From Paraflavitalea sp966211765 (GTDB taxonomy: Bacteria > Bacteroidota > Bacteroidia > Chitinophagales > Chitinophagaceae), in assembly GCA_966211765.1 (NCBI GenBank), contig CBIHOV010000002.1, positions 1 through 64,000 on the forward strand: a stretch of DNA of 64,000 nucleotides. The letters are read 5' to 3'. Each line of letters opens with the position of its first letter. Within the stretch, counting starts at the first letter, position 1. The position numbers were made by a program, and so were the translations under genes. Below the pieces are notes generated by a model, which saw nothing but the letters and a program-made list of their open reading frames with translations, was not told the origin of the DNA and searched no databases. This document shows positions 25,319 to 34,833 of this stretch, piece after piece.

Positions 25319-27241
25319 TTATTTTTTCACAACCTCCAGTTCTATTTTCACATCCCTGCCTTCCAGGGCCAGCGGGATGGCCTCCAGGCCCGGTACAAAA
25401 TTGAACACCCGTCCTGTAGTGGTGGGCAGCACGAGTATATCCTGGTTGGAAGTCACTTTTAGTGTTACATTCCCCTTGTCGATGGCGAGTATATGATCAT
25501 TGACGGCCTTTAGTTGTTCAGTGTTACGGGAAATGACCGGGAATACAATACTGATAACGCCATCCGGCACAGTACCCTCATAACGGAACCTGCAGGTCAC
25601 TTTGTTGTTGGCGAAGGTATATGCAACCTTACAAATAACGGGTCCTTTTGGCGGATCCTGCTGGTCCTTATTGACGAGTCTTGACCGGGTGCTGATCGTT
25701 ATTACCCCATTGCTCGTTTTCTCTAGCATTTCGGCGCCCAGGTCACTGATGTTCATGTACAAGGTTTCACCCGATCTCCATTCTATGCGCGGTGTTAAAG
25801 TCATCGACACGGGATCGGTATCCACCTGCATATTGCCTGCTTCGAAAAGCTGGTATTCATTCATGCTGGCAGCCACCAGTGGCCCCGTTGATTCATGCCA
25901 CAGCATGGTAAGCGCCCCACCGGTAGCATGGCCCTGCTTCGTTTTCTTATATTCTTTGTCGTACCCGGTTATGGTTGCCCTGTAGCTGCCTTTACTGATG
26001 AGCCAGGTTTGTATATCTGCAAAAAAGCGGCTACCATAAGCTACTTCCCGTGGCAGCACGAGCTTGCTTTCGGCGGTTGTGAGCTTTACCGGCGCTTGAT
26101 CGAGAATGGTGGTCAATGCCTTGATATGACAAAATGTATGGTGCACACTGGGCGGCACTTTGTGCGATACATAATGGGGGCCGCCATAAAGCAGGCCATC
26201 ATGGGTGCACTGCTGTAGCAATTGGGTATTCTTTAGCGCTACTTTATAAAAACGGGGATCACGATCGGCCAGTAAGGTATAGGCTGGCTGACATCCATCA
26301 GAGGTCCTGCTGCCCCAATAGGTCCACTTGTAATTGCGTGTGCCCCAGCTATTGTCCCAACCTCCATCGGGCAACATAAATTCCATATGCGTCTGCAGCA
26401 AGCGGATAACAGCCTGCAATACATCCTCATCTTTAGTCAACAATCCATACAATACCAGGTTAGGGAGCGACTCTTCCACGTTATACCCAAGGTCAATAGC
26501 ATAACACCCCTTAGCACTGGGCTGATAAACGTCCCCTTCCCCATACAGGAGGCTATCTTTTTTTGTAATATGAGAAAGCGCCAGTTGAGCAAATTCCCTA
26601 CCCTTTACCTTGTAGGATTGGATATCCAGTAGTTCTCCCAATAGCGAAAGGCCATACGCAGCCGCTATGGGATAATTGATATTGCCATAATCTATGGAGA
26701 AATTATTATACACGTAATCGCCTGCCTTCTTCAAGCGTGCTTTCACCTCCTGCTTAAAGGGTTCGTCCAGCAGATCGCCATGGTAATGCAGGGCATCACA
26801 CAGAGCGATTATCGAAAAGATGGTAGTACCTTTCCAGGCTCCCTTTACCGGCTCATTTAGCCAGGAGCCATCAGCCTGACTCACCTTTCGTTCCATCCAG
26901 CGAAATAGCAGTACAGCGCCATCTACATACCGCTGATCCTTAGTTTGCTTAGCCAGGTGCAGAAAGGGATAGATCGTATCTCCTACCCTGCCATGCACCA
27001 GCTTATTTGTGGGACAATAAATACCACCATATTCATCTTTGGCCGCAACACCCAGCACTTGCAGATTCAACAATGACTGTCCCCATAAGGTGACCAGTTG
27101 ATTACTTAACAGGTATAAACTCCCCGGCCCCTGAGTACCTGGCAGCCCCCATTGATCCATTCCTTGCAACCCACCCAGTAATCCAATACTCCCTGCAGCG
27201 GATGTCTTAATAAATCGTCTTCTGGAAAATGAATGACTCAA
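25319..27241 (-). CDS. Tat-exported (alpha/alpha)-toroid-like protein, putative polysaccharide-active enzyme
   Basis: 640 residues beginning with a twin-arginine signal (SRRRFIKTSAAGSIGLLGG), so it is exported folded. Residues ~45-380 are strongly helical with repeated Trp/Tyr/Gly motifs (WLNEPVKGAWKGTTIF, LPDGGWDNSWGTRNYKW, GLLYGGPHYV), resembling (alpha/alpha) toroids of polysaccharide lyases and glycosidases. The rest is beta-rich, as in heparinase- or chondroitinase-type lyases. I cannot assign a family or catalytic residues. The start codon is TTG (27239-27241); no in-frame ATG precedes the Tat signal. It is the last gene of PUL 2 and lies behind a terminator. Confidence 0.6.
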   Translation of the reverse strand: MSHSFSRRRFIKTSAAGSIGLLGGLQGMDQWGLPGTQGPGSLYLLSNQLVTLWGQSLLNLQVLGVAAKDEYGGIYCPTNKLVHGRVGDTIYPFLHLAKQTKDQRYVDGAVLLFRWMERKVSQADGSWLNEPVKGAWKGTTIFSIIALCDALHYHGDLLDEPFKQEVKARLKKAGDYVYNNFSIDYGNINYPIAAAYGLSLLGELLDIQSYKVKGREFAQLALSHITKKDSLLYGEGDVYQPSAKGCYAIDLGYNVEESLPNLVLYGLLTKDEDVLQAVIRLLQTHMEFMLPDGGWDNSWGTRNYKWTYWGSRTSDGCQPAYTLLADRDPRFYKVALKNTQLLQQCTHDGLLYGGPHYVSHKVPPSVHHTFCHIKALTTILDQAPVKLTTAESKLVLPREVAYGSRFFADIQTWLISKGSYRATITGYDKEYKKTKQGHATGGALTMLWHESTGPLVAASMNEYQLFEAGNMQVDTDPVSMTLTPRIEWRSGETLYMNISDLGAEMLEKTSNGVITISTRSRLVNKDQQDPPKGPVICKVAYTFANNKVTCRFRYEGTVPDGVISIVFPVISRNTEQLKAVNDHILAIDKGNVTLKVTSNQDILVLPTTTGRVFNFVPGLEAIPLALEGRDVKIELEVVKK

Positions 27242-27265
27242 GGGAAATTGTTTAAAATAAAGATA

Positions 27266-27303
27266 GAATAAAAAATTCTGCGAAGCTTTTCGGCTTCGCA
27301 GAA
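27266..27303 (-). terminator. terminator after the GH5 gene
   Basis: A perfect 11-bp stem TTCTGCGAAGC/GCTTCGCAGAA with a six-base loop. On the minus strand it is followed by TTTTTTATT. It begins 26 bases after the GH5 stop and lies before the Tat-protein start. Confidence 0.85.
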
Positions 27304-27329
27304 CTAATATATAGTGTTATTAAATGATT

Positions 27330-29726
27330 TTACATTCCGCCCACAATCAATTTCTTCGTAATTATTTGTTGATCATCACCAATTACCCGCACAGTATATA
27401 CACCAGGTTTGAGGTGGCTGATCTGCAGCGTAGATCTGATGGTGGCCTGGTATACCGGCCGGCCGGCCAGATCAAGAATAGTGAGCTTGCCCGGCCCTGC
27501 CGTTTTGATGGTAACGGCACCGGGTGAAGGATTTGGATACACCTGCAAGGCAGCTTCTTCATCGGGTGATAGTGCTGCTGTCAGTTCAGTAGCAGCGGCA
27601 TTGGTAACCGTACCCACTGAGGTCCAGTTAAAAGCTTCCCAGCCACTAATCGTGGCACGGGTACAGGTCATGGCAGTGGTGCCATTTTCAGAGCTTATAT
27701 ACAGGTTGTTACTACCGCGAAGTGAGATGGTGCCATCCGTATTTACTACCCACGTAAACCGTTCCCAGCCACCCACGGTAGCCCGGCTGCAGGTAATGGC
27801 AGCAGCGCCATTTTCGGAAGAAACATACTTGGTCATGCTTCTCAGGGAAATGGTACCATTGCCTCCATCCAGCACCGAGAACTTTTCCCAGTCACCAGCA
27901 GTCGCACGATTGCAACGCATGGCCTGTGTACCATTTTCACCGGATACATACATGTTATTGATCCCACGCAGGGTGATGATCTGCCCAATGGGTGCAGGAG
28001 AGACGGTATTGGAAGTGATGCTGAGCCAATTGATGTTAAAGCCTCCGGCTACAGCCGCAATGCCAATATCCTGCTGACCGGCTGGCAATGTCACTGTATG
28101 AGAAATGGTTTGCCAGGTTTGCCAACCACCGGTAGCAGGTACTGCGATCGTACCAAATACTGTGCTGCCACCAAAGCGTTCCAGCCTGATATTGCCACCA
28201 CCATTCAGGCTCGCTATGCGGTATTGAATGGTATAGGTACCTGCTGCAGGTACATTGATGCGGTAACCCATCCAATCGCCGGCTTCTATGTGCCCAACAT
28301 TCAATCCGCCACCCGCATCAGTACAGGCTTCCGTTTGTATGCCACTCATAGCACAATAAGCTTCAGCCTGCAGGGTGCCGGGCACGGCATTGTAGTTGCC
28401 GGTACAGGTAGTAGTATTACCACCCCTGCGTGGATCAACAGCTGCCAGGGGTCCCCCGTTCACGACTGTATTGGCAAACTGAATATTGTTCAATACCCCA
28501 CTCATGGCCGATACGCCATCAGTAAGATAAGGCGGTCCCACGATCCTCCGCAAGGCTGCATTGGCGCTGGAGCTCGTTCTTTTATAAGTCCAGTGGCACC
28601 AGCCAATACCGGCGCCGTTCAGTTTGTCTACATTCTGGCGCAGCCAGGCATCAGAGTTCTCTCCTGTTTCTCCCACCCATACGGGTACGTTCCAGCGGCT
28701 ACGGAACTCAGTAAGGTTGATGAGGCGGTTGATCTGGTTGGGATTGCCATCCCGTATATTGTCATCTCCTTCCGGTATCCAATAGCGGTGGGCATTGTAC
28801 ACCAGGTTGCTCTGGTTGTTGAAATTATTGGGTTCCAGGTAATCATAATTATTACCCCAACCATTGCCCTCGATCATAATCAGGTGGCTATCACCCAGGG
28901 CACGTACAGCATTGACAAGGCGGTTGGTCAGATTGAAGATAGCGGGTCCACCGCCAGGTACATTATTGGGCTCATTGATCAGGTCCCAGAAAGCTACGGT
29001 ATTGTTGTTGATATAACGGGTTACAATAGCCTGCCACAGCCGTACCGTTACATCCTGGAAAAGGGTCCTGTTCCACAGATCATTGGCCACCAACGCATCG
29101 GATATATTGGCATCTGTTCCCTGTGCGCCCGGTGCGGCATGCAGGTCTACAATCACATACATGCCCCGCGCCGCACACCAATTGAGACAATTCTCCAGTG
29201 TCCTGAATCCTTCGGTATTGGGATCAGTAAACAATTGGTTGTTGTTGTACCAGCTAGTCATGGAGTTTACATAGTTCGTGTAGTTGGCCGAATTGCGGGC
29301 TACTGTATTCCGGACGGCCCTTTGCGAAGCAGTGAGGAAGAGTTCATAATGCATCGGGATACGTACACAATTAAAACCCTGATCGGCTATCCAGTTGATA
29401 TCGGCCTGGGTAATAAAATTGTTGCGCCAGCTTTGGTAAAATGCCTCTACCTGCGCATCCGTTTGGCCCTGATTGTACAAGGTCCGTTTAAAAGACCATT
29501 GTGTGCCACCTGTGTTGGGATTCATCATATACCCTTCCTGTAAAAGCCATGCTCCCAGCCCCACTCCTTTCAGGATCACTTCCTGGTTACTGGCATTTAC
29601 AATTCGTTGTCCATCTGCCCGCAACCTGGATAATTGCGCGGTAGCAGTATGACATACAACAAGCATCGTTAATAGACTGCCGTACACATACAGCAGCCTG
29701 CCTACTTTCCGTAGATTTAATCTCAT
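27330..29726 (-). CDS. GH5-type glycoside hydrolase with CBM6, beta-trefoil and T9SS domains
   Basis: 798 residues from the ATG at 29726 (a TTG eight codons upstream is less likely). Signal peptide to about 31. GH5 catalytic domain ~45-400: CVRIPMHYELF, VIVDLHAAPG, the acid/base Glu252 in LINEPNN, and the nucleophile Glu353 in VGETGEN. CBM6-like domain ~445-575 (AEAYCAMSGIQTE, HIEAGDWMGYRI). Three ~40-residue repeats ~585-710, each with ITLR or ISLR, SxENGT and a Trp near the end, forming a fascin/ricin-like beta-trefoil. T9SS type A domain at the end (VYPNPSPGAVTI, GVYTVRVIGDD). A surface or secreted beta-glucan or beta-mannan hydrolase is likely; the exact substrate is not clear. Confidence 0.85.
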   Translation of the reverse strand: MRLNLRKVGRLLYVYGSLLTMLVVCHTATAQLSRLRADGQRIVNASNQEVILKGVGLGAWLLQEGYMMNPNTGGTQWSFKRTLYNQGQTDAQVEAFYQSWRNNFITQADINWIADQGFNCVRIPMHYELFLTASQRAVRNTVARNSANYTNYVNSMTSWYNNNQLFTDPNTEGFRTLENCLNWCAARGMYVIVDLHAAPGAQGTDANISDALVANDLWNRTLFQDVTVRLWQAIVTRYINNNTVAFWDLINEPNNVPGGGPAIFNLTNRLVNAVRALGDSHLIMIEGNGWGNNYDYLEPNNFNNQSNLVYNAHRYWIPEGDDNIRDGNPNQINRLINLTEFRSRWNVPVWVGETGENSDAWLRQNVDKLNGAGIGWCHWTYKRTSSSANAALRRIVGPPYLTDGVSAMSGVLNNIQFANTVVNGGPLAAVDPRRGGNTTTCTGNYNAVPGTLQAEAYCAMSGIQTEACTDAGGGLNVGHIEAGDWMGYRINVPAAGTYTIQYRIASLNGGGNIRLERFGGSTVFGTIAVPATGGWQTWQTISHTVTLPAGQQDIGIAAVAGGFNINWLSITSNTVSPAPIGQIITLRGINNMYVSGENGTQAMRCNRATAGDWEKFSVLDGGNGTISLRSMTKYVSSENGAAAITCSRATVGGWERFTWVVNTDGTISLRGSNNLYISSENGTTAMTCTRATISGWEAFNWTSVGTVTNAAATELTAALSPDEEAALQVYPNPSPGAVTIKTAGPGKLTILDLAGRPVYQATIRSTLQISHLKPGVYTVRVIGDDQQIITKKLIVGGM

Positions 29727-29812
29727 GACATATTTGTTTTTAGTGAACAAACGGGTTTCCTGAAGGCATGCCTATGGCATTCCTTGTCGGAGAGTTGCCA
29801 AAATTGGGTGGA

Positions 29813-29859
29813 AGAAAAAAAGTGGAAGCATTCAACCTGGAAAGGTAAATGCGTTCCAC
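29813..29859 (-). terminator. terminator between susD and the GH5 gene (PUL 2)
   Basis: Stem GTGGAAGCATT paired with AATGC-GTTCCAC (one bulged base). On the minus strand it is followed by eight T. It lies 93-139 bases after the susD stop, before the GH5 start. Confidence 0.75.
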
Positions 29860-29951
29860 CTTTAAGTGATTGCTTGCGAAACGCGAAGCGTTATCTATCA
29901 ATAACGCTAACTGCCTGTATCAAAAAATCAGTGTGAGGAGCGGTTCAGGGG

Positions 29952-31484
29952 TTATTTGGTGCCTCCCCATTCTTTCAGTTGTTCTATCTTGGTGTTTTCC
30001 AATTCCAGTAACGGGATCGGCAGGTATTCATGTTTGCCGGGCTTAAATCCTCTGGGACCTAATACAGCTGGTGCATCGCCCCAGCGTACCAGGTCGAGCC
30101 AGCGATGGCCTTCACCAGCCAGTTCAAGTCTCCTTTCCAGCTTGATGTTTTGCAAGGTAGCTGCTACATGGTGCAGATTATCACCATATGCGCGATCACG
30201 CACTGCATTCAGCAATGCAGCGGCCCTGGTAAGATCACCATTGGCCATCACCAACGCCTCTGCTTCCAGCAGGTAAATATCAGCCAGGCGCATATCATAC
30301 ATATTCTTAGGGAAGTTCAGCTCCATATTACCGGCGCCCGTCCATTTAAACGACTCACGACCAGCCGTCTTTTCCAGGAAATAACCGGTATTCATATAGC
30401 CCTTCTGATAGGTAACCTTTCCATCATCCTCCAATTGCTTCAGGTTGGCGATGGTAGCATTCAACCTGGGATCATCCTTCATCGCATTGAACAGGTCTTC
30501 TGTAACCGGCAGAAAACTCCAGCCTGAAACATAATCAGGAGCAGCAGGATCCTTGCGGTTATACCCACGTGGGCCTGTCATAATGTTCAGCACATTGCCC
30601 TCTGTACAGGATACACAACCCCAGCCACCGGCAGAGGTATTGGTATAGGAGATCTCAAAGACAGACTCACTGTTAAACTCATTGGCCAATTGAAACAGGC
30701 CGGCAAAAGAAGAAAACAACTTATTGCCATATTGGCCGGTACCACCGGGTGTGCCATTCACTGCAGCAAACTCTGTGATAGCCTGAGGATATTTCTTCTG
30801 CCACAGGTATACCTTGCCCAATAAGGCTTGTGCAGCAGCTTTGGTAGCACGGCCGGCCTGGGTAGACAAGGTAAGACTGGCAGGCAGATCGGCGAAAGCC
30901 TCCTTCAGGTCCGTCTCAATCTGCGCGTATACGGCATCGGACGTTACCTGAGGAACATCATACATTTTCTCGGGCGATACCGGTTCTGTAAGCAAAGGAA
31001 TAGCCTTGAAGAAACGTACCAGGTCAAAATAGAAATAAGCCCGGAGAAATTTGGCTTCTGCTGTAAAGCGCTTTTTATTATTCTCATCCATCGGTACTTT
31101 AGGCAACTTTTGCAGTAGTGTATTGGCCCTAAAAATACCGGAAAAGCCTTTCGCCCACAGATCAGCCTGTGGCCCAACGGCAGGCGTAAGAGTATAGTTG
31201 GATATTACCTGGTATTGTGTCACATCATTGGGACCGCCGCCACCGGCAAAATGATCATCAGAGGCGGCATCCATCGCACCAATCTTGGTGACATAACCAT
31301 TGGCCTGCCAGCCTACCACATCATATACAGCTACCAGGCCGTTATATGCTTCCTGCTCATTGCGGTAATACTTATCTTCCAGGAATTGTCCTTTAGGTTC
31401 TGCTTCCAGAAATCCTTTGTCACAGGCCGCTGCAAAAATAGCCGCAGCTATCAGAATACTATATGTTATTTGCTTTGTTGTCAT
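29952..31484 (-). CDS. SusD/RagB-family nutrient-binding lipoprotein (PUL 2)
   Basis: 510 residues with a lipobox (AAAIFAAACDKGF). SusD hallmarks: EAEPKGQFLEDKYYRNEQEAYNG near the start, EAKFLRAYFYFDLVRFFKAIPLL near 150, and the C-terminal LERRLELAGEGHRWLDLVRWGD. Glycan-binding partner of the SusC encoded 21 bases upstream. Confidence 0.95.
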   Translation of the reverse strand: MTTKQITYSILIAAAIFAAACDKGFLEAEPKGQFLEDKYYRNEQEAYNGLVAVYDVVGWQANGYVTKIGAMDAASDDHFAGGGGPNDVTQYQVISNYTLTPAVGPQADLWAKGFSGIFRANTLLQKLPKVPMDENNKKRFTAEAKFLRAYFYFDLVRFFKAIPLLTEPVSPEKMYDVPQVTSDAVYAQIETDLKEAFADLPASLTLSTQAGRATKAAAQALLGKVYLWQKKYPQAITEFAAVNGTPGGTGQYGNKLFSSFAGLFQLANEFNSESVFEISYTNTSAGGWGCVSCTEGNVLNIMTGPRGYNRKDPAAPDYVSGWSFLPVTEDLFNAMKDDPRLNATIANLKQLEDDGKVTYQKGYMNTGYFLEKTAGRESFKWTGAGNMELNFPKNMYDMRLADIYLLEAEALVMANGDLTRAAALLNAVRDRAYGDNLHHVAATLQNIKLERRLELAGEGHRWLDLVRWGDAPAVLGPRGFKPGKHEYLPIPLLELENTKIEQLKEWGGTK

Positions 31485-31505
31485 TTTACTTGGTTTTAAA
31501 GGTGA

Positions 31506-34500
31506 TTAGAAGCCGAGGTTGATACCTACCATTAAGGAACGCGCCTGAGGATAAATACCCCTGTCGATACTCAATACAGCACCGCCGATCTCAGGATCGT
31601 AGCCAGTGTATTTTGTAATGGTGAAAAGGTTTTGGCTCATCACATAAAGGCGTACCTTATTCAATCCGGCCTTCTTGATGATGTTGGCAGGTAAAGAATA
31701 ACCTATTTGCAATGTTTTCAACCTGAAATAACCACCGTCTTCCAGGTAGAAGTCAGAAGGATTGTTGTAGTTCTTATTGGGGTCATCAACATTCAGGCGG
31801 GGATTATTATCAGATGTACCTGCTCCTGTCCAGCGGCCCAGGGTTTTCTCCTGCCAATTGGCATTACCAATATCCAAACGGCGAAGCCCTTGAAATATCT
31901 TGTTGCCGGCAGCGCCCTGTCCGAAGATCACCGCATCGAAACCTTTGTAGTCCAGGTTGATGGTGAAACCATAGGTCCAGGTAGGTGTTGGATTGCCCAG
32001 GAATATACGGTCGGCCTCATCAATGGACCCACTGCCATCCGTATCCTGCCACCTGAAATCGCCAGGCTTGGCATCCGGCTGTATTTTAGTACCACTCTTG
32101 CCTACATAAGCATCTACATCGGCCTGAGTTTGGAAGAGACCCAATGTCTTAAGTCCATAGAAAGAACCAATTGCCTCGCCTACCTGTGTGCGAGTAATAG
32201 ATCCAAAGTTCATTGACTGGAATCCCATTCCGCCTGAAAGGAATTTGATATTATTACCCAGGAAGGTCACTTCATTTTTCATCCATGATATATTACCATT
32301 GGCAGAGAAATTCAACTCTCCAAAACGCTTGCGGTAACCCAGTTCCAGTTCTATTCCGGAGTTTTTCACGCTGCCGATATTAGCAGCCGGATTGCCGATT
32401 GCGCCTACATAACCAGGAATGCGTGGATTTTGCAGGATGTCTACCGTCTTCTTATTGAACCATTCAGCAGTCACCGTGAAATTATCAAATACTACCGCAT
32501 CAAATCCGATGTTGGTAGTACGTGTTTCTTCCCATTTCAGGTTAGGATTGGAAGGCGCATTGGGACTGTAACCGGGTGAATAGCTGCCAGATGTACCAAT
32601 GGTATAGTTACGGCCACTACCCACGGTTGACACGAAGGCAAAATCACCAATATTATCATTACCCACCGCTCCATAACCTGCGCGGAACTTCAAAAAGTTG
32701 ATATGGCTGTTAATGGGGAAGAAGTCTTCTTTAGAAGCTACCCATCCCAGCATGAATGAGGGGAATACTCCATAGAGCTTATTAGGACCAAAGCGGGAGG
32801 AGCCATCCCTTCTTACCAGGGCCTGTGCCAGGTATTTTTCCTGGTAGTCATAAGTTACCCGTCCGAAAATGGAAGTTACCATATGCTCTATACCTTCAGA
32901 GCCATCGGTATTGCGCTGATCTGCAGGCACTTTAAAGTTGAGCGATGCTTCCTTAAAGTTATCCGCCGGAATATTGAAGAAGGTTACACTCGTCATCCGG
33001 GTCTTGTTTTCCAGGTAAGCACCCTGTCCGGCCAGAACAGATATATTGTGATCACCAAAACTGCGGGTATACACGATGGTATTTTCCAGGTTATAGTCAA
33101 AGCGGCGGTTGTTGGTTCTGCGGAAATTAGTCTGCGTAGTACTATTGGTTGCATTGAGCCAGAATACAGGAGTAAATGCTTCATCACCCCAGAAGGAGAG
33201 CTTAAGACCAAAAGTAGATTTGATCTTTAAACCTTTAAGCGGCGATATTTCGGCATACATATTACCCACCACATTATCGCTCCAACTGTAGTTGCCCAGT
33301 CGGGTTTGTATGAATGCCAGCGGGTTGGTCATTTCCTGGCCAACAATAGTAGATATCCCATAGGGGCGCCCCTGGGGATCAAGCCTTACACCTCTGTTGG
33401 TATAAGGTGCTGCTGCGATCTTAGCGGGGTCTGTTTCTACGACTGGTGTAATCGGGTCAAGGTTGATCGAAGCGGATAAAGGTCCGCCAAACTCACTGTT
33501 CGTATTACCCAAACCAACAGATTTATCGTGCGCATAGCCTATATTCTCTCCAAGGCTTAGCCATGGAGTGATCTTATGGGTAGAGTTAATGCGTACATTC
33601 AAACGTTGGTACTTCGAAATATCTGTAGCCACAATACCTTCCTGGCTCAGGAAGCCGAGTGACATATAAAAGGTAGACTTCTCGCTACCGCCACTGATAC
33701 TCAATTCGTGGTTATGCCTTCTGGCATCATTGTTAAAGATCTGGTCCTGCCAGTCTGTTCCTTTACCAAAGGAAGCAGGGTTAGCATAGGGCGCCGGCTT
33801 ACCGGCATTCACGGCAGCTTCATTTCGGAGGGTAGCGTATTGGGTAGCATCCAGCAGCTTCAGCTTTTTGGCTGGCGCGGATATGCCATAAAAGCCATTA
33901 TAAGCAACACTCATCTTGCCGGTCTTACCCTTCTTGGTAGTAACCAGGATAACCCCAGTCGCAGCCCGGGAACCATAGATGGCCTGGGAGGCGGCATCTT
34001 TCAGTACTTCAATGGATTCAATATCGGATTGATTGAGGAAACCAATACCGCCTGCATCCACCACTACTCCATCGATCACCCACAGCGGGTTATTGTTATT
34101 GAGTGTGGTAATACCCCGCACCCGTACTGTAGCCGCCGATCCCGGCTGACCGCTGTTGGAGGCGATGGTAATACCTGATGCCCTGCCCTGCAAGGCATCT
34201 TCCACCCGGTTAATGGGCATGTTTTCAAGGTCGGTAGCTTTTACCCGGGAGATGGCGCCGGTGGTCACGCTTTTCTTTTGCGTACCATACCCGATCACCA
34301 CAATATCATCCAGGTCAGCAGCTTTGGCAGCCAGCAGGATTACAGCAGGTACCTTATCAGCACCATATTCCTGTTCACCATATCCAATGTGCTTGAATAC
34401 CAACACCTCTCCCTTGGAGACGGCGATAGTGAAATGGCCATTGACATCGGTTAATGTTCCGCGTGTAGTACCTTTTACAGAGATAGAAGCGCCGGCAATG

Positions 34501-34613
34501 GGAGTGCCGTCTTTGTCATTGATCTTACCGGTCACCTGTTGTTGTTGGGCCCAGACGGTGGGCGATAGTAACAGGCATAGTGATAGAATGGTGCAAGCAA
34601 TTGATTTTGTCAT
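31506..34613 (-). CDS. SusC/RagA-family TonB-dependent transporter without STN domain (PUL 2)
   Basis: 1035 residues from the ATG at 34613. Signal peptide ends near VWAQ. A carboxypeptidase-regulatory-like domain follows directly (VTGKINDKDGTPIAGASISV), then the plug starting at IVVIGYGTQKKS (about 105) and the barrel ending MVGINLGF. Unlike the SusC proteins of PULs 1 and 3 there is no STN domain, matching the absence of a FecR/sigma pair here. The divergent regulator starts 220 bases away. Confidence 0.95.
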   Translation of the reverse strand: MTKSIACTILSLCLLLSPTVWAQQQQVTGKINDKDGTPIAGASISVKGTTRGTLTDVNGHFTIAVSKGEVLVFKHIGYGEQEYGADKVPAVILLAAKAADLDDIVVIGYGTQKKSVTTGAISRVKATDLENMPINRVEDALQGRASGITIASNSGQPGSAATVRVRGITTLNNNNPLWVIDGVVVDAGGIGFLNQSDIESIEVLKDAASQAIYGSRAATGVILVTTKKGKTGKMSVAYNGFYGISAPAKKLKLLDATQYATLRNEAAVNAGKPAPYANPASFGKGTDWQDQIFNNDARRHNHELSISGGSEKSTFYMSLGFLSQEGIVATDISKYQRLNVRINSTHKITPWLSLGENIGYAHDKSVGLGNTNSEFGGPLSASINLDPITPVVETDPAKIAAAPYTNRGVRLDPQGRPYGISTIVGQEMTNPLAFIQTRLGNYSWSDNVVGNMYAEISPLKGLKIKSTFGLKLSFWGDEAFTPVFWLNATNSTTQTNFRRTNNRRFDYNLENTIVYTRSFGDHNISVLAGQGAYLENKTRMTSVTFFNIPADNFKEASLNFKVPADQRNTDGSEGIEHMVTSIFGRVTYDYQEKYLAQALVRRDGSSRFGPNKLYGVFPSFMLGWVASKEDFFPINSHINFLKFRAGYGAVGNDNIGDFAFVSTVGSGRNYTIGTSGSYSPGYSPNAPSNPNLKWEETRTTNIGFDAVVFDNFTVTAEWFNKKTVDILQNPRIPGYVGAIGNPAANIGSVKNSGIELELGYRKRFGELNFSANGNISWMKNEVTFLGNNIKFLSGGMGFQSMNFGSITRTQVGEAIGSFYGLKTLGLFQTQADVDAYVGKSGTKIQPDAKPGDFRWQDTDGSGSIDEADRIFLGNPTPTWTYGFTINLDYKGFDAVIFGQGAAGNKIFQGLRRLDIGNANWQEKTLGRWTGAGTSDNNPRLNVDDPNKNYNNPSDFYLEDGGYFRLKTLQIGYSLPANIIKKAGLNKVRLYVMSQNLFTITKYTGYDPEIGGAVLSIDRGIYPQARSLMVGINLGF

Positions 34614-34833
34614 ACACAAGCAGTTTAAGAATCAGTTAGTAATAAAATGGTGGCCTAAGCCCCATAGCAAAAAGGGCTTATCCAATTTACTTCTAACACT
34701 ATTCCCAAACCGCATTCTGTCGTACGTCATTACTACTACAAAAAAATTTAAGCTACTGGTTGTCAATGACTGCTCTTTACGCCACGCCTACTACAAGACA
34801 ATTTTCCCTTATTTTTACGCAAACGATTGCTGT

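Noticed and set aside
28098..29543. 481-codon open frame antisense to the GH5 gene
   Set aside because: Biased amino acid content, no family resemblance, fully inside a well-supported GH5/CBM6 gene.
34156..34833. Upstream extension of the sensor-regulator frame
   Set aside because: It runs antisense to susC and lacks a signal peptide; the ATG at 34834 gives a proper one.
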